The notes under the pieces were generated by a model, which was given only the letters and a program-made list of their open reading frames with translations, made no database searches and was not told the DNA's origin. From positions 2,233,587 through 2,297,586 of the forward strand of contig NW_006383036.1 in assembly GCF_000221225.1 (NCBI RefSeq): a DNA stretch of 64,000 bases. Direction: 5' to 3'. This DNA comes from Thermochaetoides thermophila DSM 1495. Taxonomy: Eukaryota > Ascomycota > Sordariomycetes > Sordariales > Chaetomiaceae. Every line of letters begins with the position of its first letter. The stretch's first letter is position 1. A program made the translations under genes and the position numbers. This document shows, piece after piece, positions 23,670 to 36,541 of this stretch.

Positions 23670-26039
23670 CTAAATCTCATAGAAGTAATCCTCATCCAGG
23701 CCCTCCCGACTGGGCACGATGCCAACGCCCTCGCGCTGCTCGGTGCCATACATATTCTCTAATCTCACATTCAGCAGTCGGATGCGCAAACCATACTCGC
23801 TCACCAGCGAGACCAACTTATTCGTCTCGGCCGTGATGGGCGCCTGGTTCAAAAGCATGAGCAGCCCGTCAAGCCACTCCGACGCCAGACTATGGCTGGT
23901 CGGGTAGAGCGTGAGCACGGGATGCTCCTTTCCACCTGTCGCGACAACATCTCCGTTGGCAGCGCCGTCAGTCGAGGAGGGATTGGATGGGTCGACGAAG
24001 CTGTAGATGGTGATCTTGGTCGTCGGCTTGATGGACATGGTGCCGTCGGAACGGCGCGTGCTCGCGACAGACTCGACGCCGTTAACATCGACATCCGGCT
24101 CGGAGCCCGGAGCAGAAACGTTGGATACAACACTACTTATAGTCCCCAGATCGATCTTCTCCGTGAGCACATCCAAGCCAGGATCATATGGCAGTTTCTC
24201 GGGGAAATCGGCATAGTGCAGATACCGGCGATTATGTGATAACTTTGCGAATCGCCACGGCTGGTACAGCCGCCTCTTCTGCTGCCCATTGTTGCCGTCT
24301 GTGGCGCGCGCTGGCGGCTGTGGTTTCGTAAACCAGCTACCTTGCAGCAGGCACCGTATGCGCTGCTCCTTGACAAACTGGAGCGCCTCGTGCTTGAGCT
24401 CCTCGCGCACCTGGTACAGGTGCGGACCCCACTGGTCCTCGAAGGCGTTCTCAAGCATTTCCATCTGCAGCTGCCGCAACCGCGGCGCGTCGTACTCTTG
24501 CAGCTCGTCTTCGACTTCGAGCACGTCCTTTGTGCGACTGGCTTGCCCGACGACCTGCTCAATCAACACGCGGACGAGGTCGGCGACCTTGTCGAAGTCG
24601 TCGCGCGTCGCGTTGGTTGCTTTCCATAGGCGGAAGAATGCTTGTAGGCCAGCCGTGTGCAGCCGTGACCATTGCAGCAGCAGCGGGCGGAACAATTTGT
24701 CGTAGGACTTGGGGTCGCTGAGGGCTAGGAATCCGCGGATATCCTCCGGTTCGGGCTTGTCGACTTCGAAATGCTCGTACAAAATCATGGTAACTGCCAG
24801 ACTGGCTCTCGCGATCGGACACCGCTCGTTCAATGGGCGTGTAGACTGCTCCAACAGCAACTTCTGAAACCCATCCTCGTTTTTCCTCACAAAGTCGGTC
24901 AAATCCATCATGCCCAGGAACCCGGCCGTCTCGAACTCCGATGCAGGCGACTCCGTCTCGAACCCCAGCCGACGCCACTTCTCGGGATTATGCCTCCTGC
25001 TGCTCTTTTTCGTCGCATCATCCTCCCCGGCAGAAGTAGGAGGCGGCGCAAGCGTCGTATTCGACGTAGTCGGTGTGGTAGTCAAGGAAGCCACAACGCC
25101 GTTCGCATGCCTCCTATCCGGCGCACTAGCCAGATGGAGACCCTTCAGCGCCCGTCTATGCTCAGGCCTCTCCAAATCAACCCTGACCTCCCTCCACTTC
25201 CGCAGTAGGATCTTAGTAAGGTTCTGAAACTCCAGCAGCGGCGCAGCCAGGTCCTGGAGAGCTGAGCTCTGCAGCAGATTGTACACCGCGCGAATCAGCC
25301 CTAGGTCCTGCAACTTCTTGATGAACTTGCTCCATTCTTCACCTGTGCTGCTGCTACCGCCGGGGGCCTTGCCTCCATGTGCACCTGCCACGTTGTTGGT
25401 GGTTCCCCCATAGCCTCCGTCGCCTGACACAGCGTCGCGTATCAGAGCATTGACCAGCATCAAAGCATTTGCGCACAGCGCATGGTCGGCGCTCTGCAGC
25501 TGCTGGATGACCAGTTCAAAGAACTGCGGGTAGACCGCGACGGCAGGCTTGAGCGCACGGAAGCCGTATGTACCAGGGGTGCGGATAGCACCAGCCGACG
25601 GGGCAATCCGCGAGCCATTCCCAGCCGGGTCAGAGGGAAACACAGGCGGCGGAGCCGGCGGTGGCGGCACAGACTGGGATCTGCTGACGAGGGAGACGAG
25701 GATGGACATGGCACCGCGAAGGATGTTGACCAGCGGGTTAGTGACGATGAGTTCGACGACCCGCTCGACAAGCTCGCCCGACCCGGCACCCTCGAAGATC
25801 TCCCAGCCCATGTCGACCTCGAGCAGACGGGTCAGGCTCTGCAGCGAGTAAGCGAGGGTGTTGCCGGACGTGGTCATGATCAGACGACGCAGAAGGGCTA
25901 GGCCGCCGGAGGAGATGAAGACGTCAGCGAAGGCGGGATCGTTGATAGACGACTGCAGCTTGAAGACGGCCATCTTGCGAGAGGCATCCTCGTCGGACGC
26001 AAGGCGCGCCAGAAGCGCGGGGATGTCGGATTGGTCCAT
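23670..26039 (-). CDS. ELMO/CED-12 family protein, 789 aa
   Basis: Single exon. The first ATG of the conserved frame is at 26039 (MDQSDIPALLARLASDEDAS); the frame extends further upstream without ATG. The N-terminal half is armadillo-like helical repeat (SSGGLALLRRLIMTTSGNTL; ELVERVVELIVTNPLVN), interrupted by a Pro-rich loop. The central ELMO-type region carries EKWRRLGFETESPASEFETA and FLGMMDLTDFVRKNEDGF. A PH-like domain follows around residues 570-690 (LLQGSWF ... NRRYLHYADFPEKLP). In animals ELMO pairs with DOCK proteins as a Rac guanine-nucleotide exchange factor; a fungal role in Rac signalling and polarised growth is inferred from the family. Confidence 0.88.
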   Translation of the reverse strand: MDQSDIPALLARLASDEDASRKMAVFKLQSSINDPAFADVFISSGGLALLRRLIMTTSGNTLAYSLQSLTRLLEVDMGWEIFEGAGSGELVERVVELIVTNPLVNILRGAMSILVSLVSRSQSVPPPPAPPPVFPSDPAGNGSRIAPSAGAIRTPGTYGFRALKPAVAVYPQFFELVIQQLQSADHALCANALMLVNALIRDAVSGDGGYGGTTNNVAGAHGGKAPGGSSSTGEEWSKFIKKLQDLGLIRAVYNLLQSSALQDLAAPLLEFQNLTKILLRKWREVRVDLERPEHRRALKGLHLASAPDRRHANGVVASLTTTPTTSNTTLAPPPTSAGEDDATKKSSRRHNPEKWRRLGFETESPASEFETAGFLGMMDLTDFVRKNEDGFQKLLLEQSTRPLNERCPIARASLAVTMILYEHFEVDKPEPEDIRGFLALSDPKSYDKLFRPLLLQWSRLHTAGLQAFFRLWKATNATRDDFDKVADLVRVLIEQVVGQASRTKDVLEVEDELQEYDAPRLRQLQMEMLENAFEDQWGPHLYQVREELKHEALQFVKEQRIRCLLQGSWFTKPQPPARATDGNNGQQKRRLYQPWRFAKLSHNRRYLHYADFPEKLPYDPGLDVLTEKIDLGTISSVVSNVSAPGSEPDVDVNGVESVASTRRSDGTMSIKPTTKITIYSFVDPSNPSSTDGAANGDVVATGGKEHPVLTLYPTSHSLASEWLDGLLMLLNQAPITAETNKLVSLVSEYGLRIRLLNVRLENMYGTEQREGVGIVPSREGLDEDYFYEI

Positions 26040-26701
26040 TATCGGAGAGTTTGGTCGTTGTTGATGCTCGAGTTCGAGTCTTTCTCTCGCGATGGCGCCG
26101 CGGCCCGTGTGGGCTGCTTGCGCCGGATCAGACAATGGGTGTCAGTGGTGGTTGCTTGGTCGGGGTATCGGTTGCTGATTCAACTGCGATATTTTCGACG
26201 CGACTTATGTTCCAGCATGCCACAGTCGATGGGATGATCAGCTCGAGGACTGGCGATGGTGAATGTTTGTCGAGGAAAAAAAAAAGATTTTGAGGAAGCG
26301 GGAGTGAAAGTGTATTTGGGAAACTGCAGTTCGCAGCTCGAAAGCTCCTGTCCACCCCTGTCGCGCCCCTGTCCCAATGGACACGCTAAGGTTGTGGAGC
26401 TCCAGCCGGGGTGTGGGGCTGTGGGGTTATGTATCGAATGTGGGGCGTTTCACGAACCGCGAGCCTGTCGTCTCCATCATACACGGGATGTGAGCGTTTC
26501 ATTGGCCAATTGCCTAGGTATGCTTTTCGATACCTCATCCGTCATCGCCGTGAGATCGACTTGACCCTAGATGCCTCTCTCAATGTCCATTTCTCATCGC
26601 GAAGGCGCAGATCCAAGTGCGAGTACATTAGCCATTAGGAATTCCATTTCCGTTCTACTAGATAATTCATATACTACTTCGACGATTCTGTATTAGCGTC
26701 C
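26040..26701. other. Promoter of the ELMO gene; no gene seen
   Basis: Contains an A-run near 26277-26285. No protein-like frame. Confidence 0.5.
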
Positions 26702-28363
26702 CTACTCTGATCCTATCAGCCTACGCAGTCCGTTATGCCTTTGTTGCAGCAAGTTATCCCTTCCGAGCACGGCTCGAATCAGCGCGAGCAGTCCTCTTAG
26801 CGGCCAGATGGTCCAGATAATCGCAAACAACCAGGCTATCCACGTCACCCGTGTCGCTGCATCTTCAGCTTCACTGTCTAGTCTCACTTTCTCATACACG
26901 CTCGGCAAGTAGTCGGCGCCATATCTGCGCCGTACCCGGTCGTAGGCTCTGCGATCGTACTGCTCCCAGAACTCATCCTCCCGATAGTAGACATGAGAAT
27001 AGAGCCACTTTTTACCGCCCAGACGCGCGACTTCTTGCTCAAGAGCTCTGTTTTTGCGTAAACTTTTTCATAGTGGGGTTAGCTATGAAATTCTGGAGCG
27101 AAGAAGGGGGGAGTTTTTTTGGCGGGGGGGGGAAGGAAATGGGACTAGGATAACTCACGCGTCGCCTTGACTGGACGATGCTGGACCCCAAATACCAAAG
27201 TTCAGGTATATGTCCGGTCCGTCCGGTGCTCCAAAATCCGCGTGTAACCCGTACTGGGAGTTCCTCTCCAGACGGCGAACGAAGACTGGACATAGCCAAA
27301 GGGGATATATGTGAAGATTTGCGTCCACCCACTCCACGAACTCTTCGGCTCTCGGAACCGGAATGCCGACGTCCTGGACAATGTGGGTGTCATGTAGCCC
27401 AGAATGGTGTAACGTGCGGGATGCGACTCTGGTACGCACCAGGGGGTCGAGGACGAAACGTGTATATCTGTTGAGGGGGGTTAAAAAGTACTGGAACACA
27501 TAACGTGCTGTCCAAAAACTTCCACGGTCGTATCGGAAGAGGTAGTCGACCAAGGGAACATAGTCTCTGAGTTTTGTGTTCGGAGGGCTTCTCCTCAATT
27601 GCTTCTCGATCCGTTCTGCATGAATATAGAACCACGGGTCTCTAGCCCGCAGGAAGCGTTGGGGGACGGCACCCCTCGGCAGAGCGTCCGTTAGTTGACC
27701 AGTACAGATGAGCGTCGAGTCCTTCGCAAAAACGATGGCGTCCACATAGTCGTTGGACGTGCCGAGGGCAGTCTGGTCCAGTAGAGTCTCAACAACCTGC
27801 CCAAAGTCCCCCTCCCGACGGTATGTCAACTCGACATATCTCTTCGCATTCATGAGCTGCACCTCCAAGAGCGTCACAATCCCCATCGTGCCAAACGCGC
27901 TCGCCGCTCCCCAGAACAAGTCCGGCTTCTCCGTCTTGCTCGCCATCTGAACCGTCCCATCCGGCAGGATGATCTCGATCCAGTTCACAGTTGCATCGAA
28001 AGGGCCCCACTTGAACGAGCTGCTTTCCCACGACGTGCCCGAGAAACCCCCCCCAACAGTGATCCCCGGGACCCCCATCACCACGCGCGGAACCAGCCCG
28101 TAATGCGCGGTGATATCGATTAGTTTGTCCATGGACACATTCGGCTCCACAAGTGCCGTTTTCCTAACAGGATCAACCCTCAAAACCTGGTCCAGTTTGC
28201 TCGTGTCGATGATGTTGTCCTCGTGGCGATCTGACCGCCGCGTGCTGTTGCTTGAGCCATGGTAGACCCGGAAGGGTGTGTGAGTGGCGGCAAACTGACG
28301 GACACGAGCCGCCATGGCACCGACGGTGGCATTGTGGCGGGTAGGTATTCCGGTCGTATTCAT
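26702..28363 (-). CDS. FAD-binding oxidoreductase of the DHCR24 (delta24-sterol reductase-like) family, 521 aa
   Basis: Exons 27159-28363 and 26702-27062; the intron 27063-27158 has a GTGAGT donor, CTAAC branch and AAG acceptor. I chose that acceptor over a later CAG because it restores the conserved LRKNRALEQEV. The N-terminal PCMH-type FAD domain shows FRVYHGSSNSTR, VEPNVSMDKLIDITAHYGLV, GITVGGGFSGT and KWGPFDATV. The C-terminal part has KKWLYSHVYYREDEFWEQYD and YDRVRRRYGADYLPSVYEKV as in DHCR24/seladin-1. It ends with a hydrophobic anchor (VTWIAWLFAIIWTIWPL). Family members reduce a sterol side-chain double bond with FAD and NADPH at the ER; here the substrate is unproven. A CATTTTGTTTCAG just upstream of the ATG suggests a possible 5' UTR intron. 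Confidence 0.88.
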
Positions 28364-29139
28364 TTGCGCTCTTGAAGATAGATTGACGTTGACAGTTCCT
28401 GAAACAAAATGAAACAACGGGGAGCAAGCTAGAGTACGGGTTACTAGTATCCTTGTCGGCCGCTAGATGGTGAGGGATGTGGGATGTATTGAAGCTTGTG
28501 TGTTGTTGGAACCCCGAGAATGTGTTTAAAAGTGTTGAAGGCGAAGCGTTGCATCAAGTGGCGATCTGAGTGCTGTAAGTGCAAGAGTAAGACGTCTGAA
28601 TGGGATCCAGCAGAGTATGCGTAAGTGAAAGAGGAACGCTACCATGACCTGAGCCTTGGCAGCCAACTGACTAGCCGTTTTCTGCACACCTCTCTCTCCC
28701 ATGGGGCGCAGCGGCTGCCGTGGACAGTGGATAGTGCCGAGGCTAGGAAGTTGCTACACATTTGACATCAGGTTGTGTGTCCAAATAAACAATCCCCGAG
28801 TTAGCAAGCAGATCGCCGTTCCAAAGGTTTAGGTACCAACTGGCCAACCAGCCGCTGCCCAATACATGTCAGGGGCAAACTGTAAGTAACGTTACGGAGT
28901 ACACGAAGAACGGAGAACAGCCCAAGAACAGAGGCAAGTCCGAAAGATACGCGATTCGCTGAATAAACCTGATCATTACCAAACCAACTACCAAGTAGTA
29001 AAAACCGAGGACGGCCCATAAAAAAAAAGAAAAAAGCTATACACATCTATTTCAACGAATAAATGGACCACCCTGAAGCTTTCCGCTCCGCCCCCTTTCT
29101 TCTCTCTTTCTCTTCAGCCTTTGGATCTTCTCCTTCCAC
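28364..29139. other. Intergenic, no gene seen
   Basis: Promoter of the DHCR24-like gene and 3' flank of the tricalbin gene. No protein-like frame. Confidence 0.55.
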
Positions 29140-32100
29140 CTATGAAGATGATCCTTCCCGGCTGCTTGAGGGGACCCTTTTCCCCCCGCCAAGAAAGCTT
29201 TTCCTTACGCTCTTCGGGCTGTCCGTCACGCTCAGGCTGGGCCCCTTGCTCCCGCCGCTAACGTACCCCTCCTTCTCCTCGGGCACGAACGAGCTCTTGA
29301 TCACCACAGTGCCGCTGCCCACGTTAAGCGTCTTCTCCGCGCCTGTGTTCGAGTCATCCACATAGTAAAGCGCCTCGCCAAGGTGGTCGTCGCTGCCAAA
29401 GGTGTGGTGCTCTTTGGCTTCGACCTTGAACGTGGCGTCGGGTGTGCACTTGATGCGGAATGTCTCGTCAAACCGGACGGGCCCGCTCGACTGTTTGCGG
29501 TGCTTGGTCTTGCCGACCTGCTTGGCCTTTCCATCCTGCACTTGAGTGATAACGACGTAGACGTCAGCCGAAGGCGGGAAGCCAGCGGCTGAGACGACCG
29601 TGAAGGAAGCAGTGCCGGAAGCAGCGCCGGGGATGATGGCGCTGTGGACCGACGAGGCACCCGCGCTACGGGTGCGCACGTGATGCAACGGCCGATTTTC
29701 CCTGTCATCATCCGCATTCTCCGTGACGATGGCCGGGATATCGGCTGAGCTGTTGCTGGACGAGTCGCTGTCCTTGTCATCGTCCTTCTTGCCGCGAAAG
29801 CCACGCTTGATGAGCGAGGCACCTTTGCCAACGACGGTAGCACCACCCTTGAGCGGCATGCTGGCGACGCCGGCGACCCCCGTAAGGACCTTTCCAGGCA
29901 CGGCAAAGGTGCCAGCAAGGGTCGACGTACCATGCCTGGTACGCGTAACGTAGTCTGGAGTGAACAGCATGCGCAAACGGAGCGTGCCCGACTTGCCGTC
30001 CAAGGGCAACTTGAGTATCCGAGCTTGGAATGGCTCGAGCTGCGTGAGATCGATATCGACACCGCCCAAGTAGTCCGGCTTGTCGGCAAAGTCCCAATCC
30101 CATACGGTGGCCCGAAACTTGGCTGCCGTGCGGGACGGGACGGCAATATTGAAATTCTCGTTCCACTCCGGATTGAGGGTCTTCTTAACCGTCTTAGTCT
30201 TGAAGACCTCCTGGCCGTTAAACTCGAACTTGGCATAGGGATCGCTCTTGCCATTGGAGTCGGCCGAGGGCAGGTTCTCGGCGTCTAGCACATCAATACG
30301 AAGGTTGCCCATGTTGTTGATACTCTCGCTTGGGTCGAGAGTCATCTTGACCGGAACGTACTTGAGGCTGACCTTGAGCGAATAGGTGTTGCCATCCTCA
30401 TCGCGCAGCTTGAGTGTTGTTGGGTTGTTCTGCAGATGTTAGTTTAGAGCCATGGAATTGACATGTCTTGGGCAACCTACCAAGCACTGCTTGAGGACGT
30501 CGATACTGTTGCCGCTTAGGCGAGCCAGCACGTTCTGCTTATTGTCCTCGCCCTGCTTGTCCGACTTCTCCGAGATCTTGACGTGCAGCTTGGAGAATTC
30601 AAGCTCGCGAATGAAGCAGTCTCCAATCTCGTTGAAGGTGTGCGACTTTGACTTGGCCGCCGAAGAGACGTAAGACGGGAAGGCCATATCGTCAACAAAC
30701 ACTTCGACGCGGACGCCGCTCTTGGGCAGCTCGGCCTCCATTAGCCGGAAGATAATAAGGCCGGATTCGTACTTGAGAAGTTCCTGAGGGGTAAGATAGA
30801 TCTTGGGAGGTTCCCTCTCCTCGCGGGACTTCCGAGGAGAGAGCAAAGCTGACGAGGGACTCGATGGCGTAAGCGGCGTCGGGGGCTCTTTGAGGCCATT
30901 GGCCTTGGCGATATCCAGCGACGGCCTGGCCGAGCCCCGGCCGTCCAAAGATGGCCGGTTCGATGAGGGCTTGTCCTTGTCGCCCTCGGTGTCGGATGTC
31001 TTCTCAGAGCCCTGCTGCTCCTGCTCTTTTGCCTTCTGCTCCTCCTTCTCTTCCTCCTCGGGGTCGGCCACATTGAGGGTCGGATAGAAGGCAACAGTGT
31101 AGGTGAGCGTGCCCTTGGGCGTACCCTTGCCATGCATGCGCAGGCCGTCCTCGCGGACCTCCTTGGCATCGTGGACGAGCCACTCGCCAGTCTCGGGGTC
31201 CTTGTGCACGAAATCGGCGCACGAAATCTCGGTGAGACCCAGGCTGCGGTCCTTGCCAACGTTCTCCGCGTCCATAACCTCGAGCTGAATGCGCTCGCGC
31301 GGCGAGTGCACGGGCACATACAGCACCTCGTCCCAATCGGGGTTAAGCTCATTCTTGAAGGTGACAGTACGAGCCTTCTCGATACCAGACATGACAATAC
31401 GCGCGTACGGATCCGACTTGCCCAGAGCCTCGACGTTGCGCAGGTTCCTGGCGTGCTTGAAGTGGATACGCATGACACCAATAGGGGTGACATAGCCGCC
31501 AGTACCAGTCGAGATGCCCGTGATACACACTGGCCGCCACTGGGCAGTCATCTTGACACGACCCGTCTTGACGCCAGCCAGATTGTACCAGTCCTTGCCC
31601 TGCGCCATAAGCTCGAGCATATCCTCCAGCTTAATCTGGTAGGTACCAACGACCTGGTCACCAGCAATATCACGATCGTCCTTGATAGCAACGCCAAGCT
31701 TGGCATGCTTCTTGTCTGTGATGAGAATTTCCTTGGAGCCATCGCTGAAGATAGGATCGTTGGTGCGCTTGAGCTTCCGAGTAGTGTGAACCTCCTTGCC
31801 ATTTAGCAGCAGAACCGCATACGGGTTGAGCAGGCCGACCATGCTCTTGGAAGAATCCAGCTCCTTGGCCTGCTCAACAGTGAAGCGCAGGATACCCTGG
31901 TTCGACTCCGGCGGCGGCTCGATACTGCCATCCTCGAGCTTGGTGGGCTCCAGAACGGGGAAAAACCGGATATCGGCAATTAGAACACCACGGGCCTTGC
32001 CATCGAGGCTGAGCTCCAGACGCTCGTTCTCGTTCTCGTAGATCTCCTCGAGGTTCTCGAGGGGGAACGAGGCAGCACCAAGCTTCTTGTCCTTGCGAAT

Positions 32101-33767
32101 GTCGTTGTAGTCATAGATGTCGATATCGAGCGAATCGCTGAAGGAAGTGATGAGCACGTAGTGGGTCTCATCCCAACGCGGGTTTGCGTTCTCCTTGACG
32201 ACCTTGGTCTGGGCAAGTGGTGCTCTCCGGTTAAGAGAGACAACGGCATATGGATCAGGAGTGCCGGCGAACTTGTCGTTGTTCCTGAGACCTTGGGCAC
32301 CGTGCAGCGTGATCGCAACCACACCAATGGCCTGATCAACGGGCGTGCCGGCCAACAACTTGGCCACCTCGATGGGGAAGACGTTGGGAGCGTACATCAT
32401 GGGAGCAAGCGTGGCATGGATCTGCTCGAGAATGAAGCTCTCCAAACCAGGGATGAAGTTGATATCGAAACCGAAGGTCTCGCCACCAAGAGGCTTGCAT
32501 ACGTAGTCAATTGTCGGCCGCTCGAGGAAGGACATCTCAATTCTCTCGACATGGGGGAACGGGACCTGCAGCTTGATCTTCAGGCGCATCAGACCTGAGA
32601 AGGCCATGTCCTCAACAATGACATCCAGACCCTTGCTGACCATGGCCTTGCCGACACGAATTTCCAGGATAACCTTGGGGTTGATCTTGTTCTTGATCTG
32701 GCGGGCTGTCATGTCGGCAATGTCGTTCGGGGTGAAGCTGAACTTCCAGTCCATCATGACGATGTCATCCTCTGTTTTGGGGTATGTCTTGACGTGCTCG
32801 ACACGAGGTGGCTTCGAACCCAGGGTGAAGTGTTTGAGCTTCAAGCTCTCCAGGAAGGCCGGAGTCGCCGTGCTCAGGACCTGGTCGACGGTATTGATGA
32901 CAGTAGCGGCCAGAACTGGCTGGTAGATGGGCCAGAACTTGACCAAGAACGAGTTGATCCACTCGACAGTCTCATTGTCGGTTTCGAGCTTCTTCAGGGC
33001 CAGTTCGCGGGTGATGTCGTCGCGGAAGTTGCGGCGTACGCGGCGGATCGAGGTACGGTAGTACGTGGCGCAGATAGCCATGATGATGAATACCCAAGCC
33101 AAGCCGCCGCCAAGGACAGCCACGAACCAAGATGCCAGACAGGCAAAAACGATAATGGCGGCGTTGTGGTACCAGTCTGTGTGGTCGTGTCAGGCTCAGG
33201 TCTCCGAAAGTTGCCATCATCACCTTGTAGACGCTTACCTCCGTAGAATTGTTCAGGAAGCTGGGTCTCGACCCAGGTTTGGTGGTCCAGCATGCTCTCA
33301 GCCTCAATAATAGGTTCAGTAGGCCAGCCAAACCTGGGAGCCCAGCCGGTCCTGGCCCAGATCTCATCTTCACTCTCTTCTGTCTTGCCTTCAGCGCCCT
33401 TTTTGCTCTCGGCCTTAGGAAAGTCAACGACGCCAGATTTTGTTGGACTTGGAAGGTCGATATCAGCCTTGGTGCCATCATCCATATCGGTCACGACGGC
33501 CACGCCATGGGGTCGCTTGTGGAAGCCGGGGGGGATGGCCTAGCAACACAGCAGGGTTAACACGTATTTCTCCAGCGAGGGGAACAAGGTCAGTTAACAT
33601 ACTGCTCTAGCCTGAGCAACCTTCTGTTCGTGTGAGGCATTGGGGTCGAAGGAGAAGGCAGCAACGCCGGCTGCCCTGCTCTCCTCAATGATCTTGCGTT
33701 CGGCTGCTTCAATTTCGAGCGTGTTGGAGCGTACTGGCCCCGCGCTGGCGTCCTTTTCAGACGCCAT
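29140..33767 (-). CDS. Tricalbin-like SMP/C2-domain protein, 1483 aa
   Basis: Four exons join in frame: 33603-33767, 33239-33539, 30481-33176 and 29140-30429; introns are 63, 62 and 51 nt. Order: a cytosolic N-terminus of about 155 residues; a hydrophobic hairpin (NAAIIVFACLASWFVAVLGG, AWVFIIMAICATYY); an SMP lipid-transfer domain (NETVEWINSFLVKFWPIYQP, PTIDYVCKPLGGETFGFDIN, GLESFILEQIHATLAPMMY); then several C2 domains. The C2 domains show TPDPYAVVSLN, LLNPYAVLLLNG, KSDPYARIVMSG, a divergent fourth unit (MEAELPKSGVRVEVFVDD) and a final canonical one (NLPSADSNGKSDPYAKFEFN ... WDWDFADKPDYLGGV). A Ser-rich basic tail closes it. Tricalbins tether ER to plasma membrane and move lipids in a Ca2+-dependent way. 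Length and order fit the fungal Tcb family. An upstream in-frame TTG is ignored as a start. Confidence 0.95.
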
Positions 33768-36541
33768 GTTGTTGAGCAATCGATGCTGCGGATTGCAGCT
33801 TGATATGGGTCGTGGTGTGGTCCAATGGTGATATCAGGATCCCTCGTATACGTTCAGGGGGGAAGAACGTCTCGTCGTTGGGGGTGCGAGGACTAGGGGG
33901 CAGTTTGAGGGTGGGTGGTGAAAGACCGGAGCTCCGTTTTGTGTAGATGGCGGTTGGTGTGGCACAAAGGTAGAGAGCTATGAGACCGAGCACCTCACTC
34001 ACTTCAGATAGCGAGGAATGTAAGTTGTTAAGCAAGTTAAAGAGGCAATAGGGGCACTGGACCCTGATGCTGATGCTGACGATATCAATGGAATGACACT
34101 GTGTTTGCCACTCCTCCAACGGCTTTAGATGTGATGATAGGAGCACAGCAAGCGGGTTGACGAGCCATGGGAGCTCGAAAAGCACAGGAATGAGGGGAAT
34201 GTTGAAAGGAAAAGCAGCAGCTCGAAGCGAGGAGCTGGTCTGGTGGGAGGTGAGCACAAGAAGACAGCGGGCGATCCCAGACCAGTCGACTTGTTCACAG
34301 CGATTAGCGGCTTGGCATGCCCCAGCGAGCGGGCACCATGGGCGCTGGAGCAGTGGGAACATGGTGGAGAACCAGGGCAGGATTCCAGATGGGGGTTCCA
34401 GGATGCCAGGGTGTCCAGCTGGGACTGCGGGCACAGAGGGCAGTGGTCAGCCCGTGGCCACTGCAATGGCGCTGGGCCGGCGATCATCAGCGATCGGGAC
34501 TGCTACGTCAGACCCATCAGAAGCCTGCGAAGCGTGGGAAGACCGGCCGGAGCGGGGCCGCGCCTGACAGTGATTTGCTGCCGCACAACGACGCAAGCCG
34601 TCGGCTGAGACGGGCTGGCCATGTAACGACGAGCTGTGCAAGCTGTGTTCTCCGTTGCAACATCCTAGAACAGCTGGCCTTTTGGGCTTGCGATGTGGCT
34701 GTTGCTCAGCATTCGTTTTGACGAGAATGCGACCTGCGGCCTGTATGTCCCAGGATATTGCGTAATTTGCCCTGGACAGGGATCTCCTGAAGACGGCCCG
34801 CTGATCACCAACCCAGAGCCCTAAAAGTTCCCTGCCAGATCGCAGCGCTCGTGGCTTGTGTCAGCCATTGTGAAGTGCATCTATGTACAGATCACAGATC
34901 ACGGACACATTGACTGTGAGGTATATCTTCTCATCTCCCGCAGCACCAATCTGCTGCTGTGCATCCCAAGCCCCAGTGCTATCTAGTATTCTTGCTGCCC
35001 GGCTGATTCTAGCCCGAGTAGGATTTGCCATAACCCCGCCGCCGCTGCTGCAAAGGCTGCTGCAAAGCACAGCGACCGTGTCCACATTCCAGCTTGCTTC
35101 GCTCTCCCATTGCATCATCTCACCAATGGGAGGCCGCTCTCCCAAACCTCAAGTGGGGTGTTCCGCTCGCAGTCTGTCATGGCCTGCTGAAAATCTCAGG
35201 TAGCAAACTGCATTCCAAGCGCAAGGCACGGCGAGCGCGAGGGGTAAGAGGATAAGCCATGAGCGACATGCGATGCGATTGTTGGCCTCCCGGATAAACC
35301 AAGAAAACTTTGAATGCTATTTTTTTTTGTTTCGGCGCAGGAATGCCGGTTGCTCGCAGCCGGACTGGTCAGAGGTCCCATAAGAGTTCGTCGGTAAGCT
35401 CCGAGATGGAAAAGACGACAAGGCTCTCCCAGATGCTTGACAGCGCCATGATCGTGCCCGAATCCTCAACGCCCGAAGGCAAAATGGACGCCGGACAACG
35501 GCAACGCCGGCCGACCGGTGAGTTTCCGTCAAAAAAATCGATCTGGTCCACTTGAAGTTGCCAATCACTTGACTTTTGTCCACCACATGAATTAAGTGGA
35601 TCGGTGGAGCGACGCGTGTGCAGATTGAATTGACCTCAGCGACAGAAGATGTGGTTGTGGCTGTGACTGGTGTGAGATCCTCCCACGTTGCGAATACGGA
35701 GCAATGTGCGTTGCCCAAGAGAGTACGTAGTGAAATTGGCAAAAAAAACACAACTCCCGAGGTTCCCGTTTAGGACAGAGACGATGTTTCTCGCTTGTGC
35801 TGAGTGTCTCGGCAACGCTCGTGGATGCTGCTTTTGGCCAAGCCCTTGCTGGAATAGGCTGATGCTGGTATGCTTCCGGCTGTTGTGAGGTGATGAATGG
35901 AAGGACGCCTTACAAGATGACACGCAACCATACCTTGGCTCTTTGTAGACCGAGAGCCGCGGCATGCTCAACAGCTTTCGAAAATCCTCAATAATTCCCA
36001 ACATTTGGGTATATCCCTATCTCATGGGCGGTCTGAGGTTCAACACTCCATGGAAATGGAGAGTCTGAATGATAAACATCGTGATGTGTGTCACACATCA
36101 ATGACAAACGTTGGACGTCGCAAGCGAGGGGGAGCCGAAATCAAAGAGTTTCCAACAATAGCATTTGTGGACAATGCAACATTGGGCTGTTTCATCGCTT
36201 CATCCACTGAGGGTCAGTCGGTGCCGAAAGCTTGTGACGCAGTGGATGTTCTGAGCTTCTGGAAATTTCAGCCACAGTTCTTCGGGTTCGGGTTAGATAT
36301 GGCACTGCACGGACCCCAAAAAGCTGGCCAAGCCACATGTGGCGGCTTTACGCACGGATCACATTATCTTTGCCATCCGCTTTGACAACGCCAGCCCTGA
36401 TTTCTCGAACATCGAGATATCGAACCCACGCCAACTGAGCCGTCCTCAATCACATCGTGCTTAAAGTCGTAACGTCGTTACCCAGCGCAACCACGCCGAC
36501 CCCCCATCCAATTTGATTGAGACATCTTCGTAGTAGCAAAA
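33768..36541. other. 2.8-kb divergent intergenic region (tricalbin / U2AF small subunit)
   Basis: Open frames up to 225 codons occur on both strands but overlap and are compositionally biased, with no domain signature. The region probably holds promoters and long 5' UTRs for both neighbours. Confidence 0.5.

Noticed and set aside
29301..30254. 317-codon Ser/Arg-rich open frame on the - strand
   Set aside because: Alternate frame of the last tricalbin exon.
30741..31493. 250-codon Arg/Ser-rich frame on the - strand
   Set aside because: Alternate frame within the main tricalbin exon.
33757..34434. 225-codon frame on the - strand upstream of tricalbin
   Set aside because: Leu/Pro/Ser composition, no motif, overlaps the tricalbin first exon and several other frames; likely untranslated leader or intergenic.
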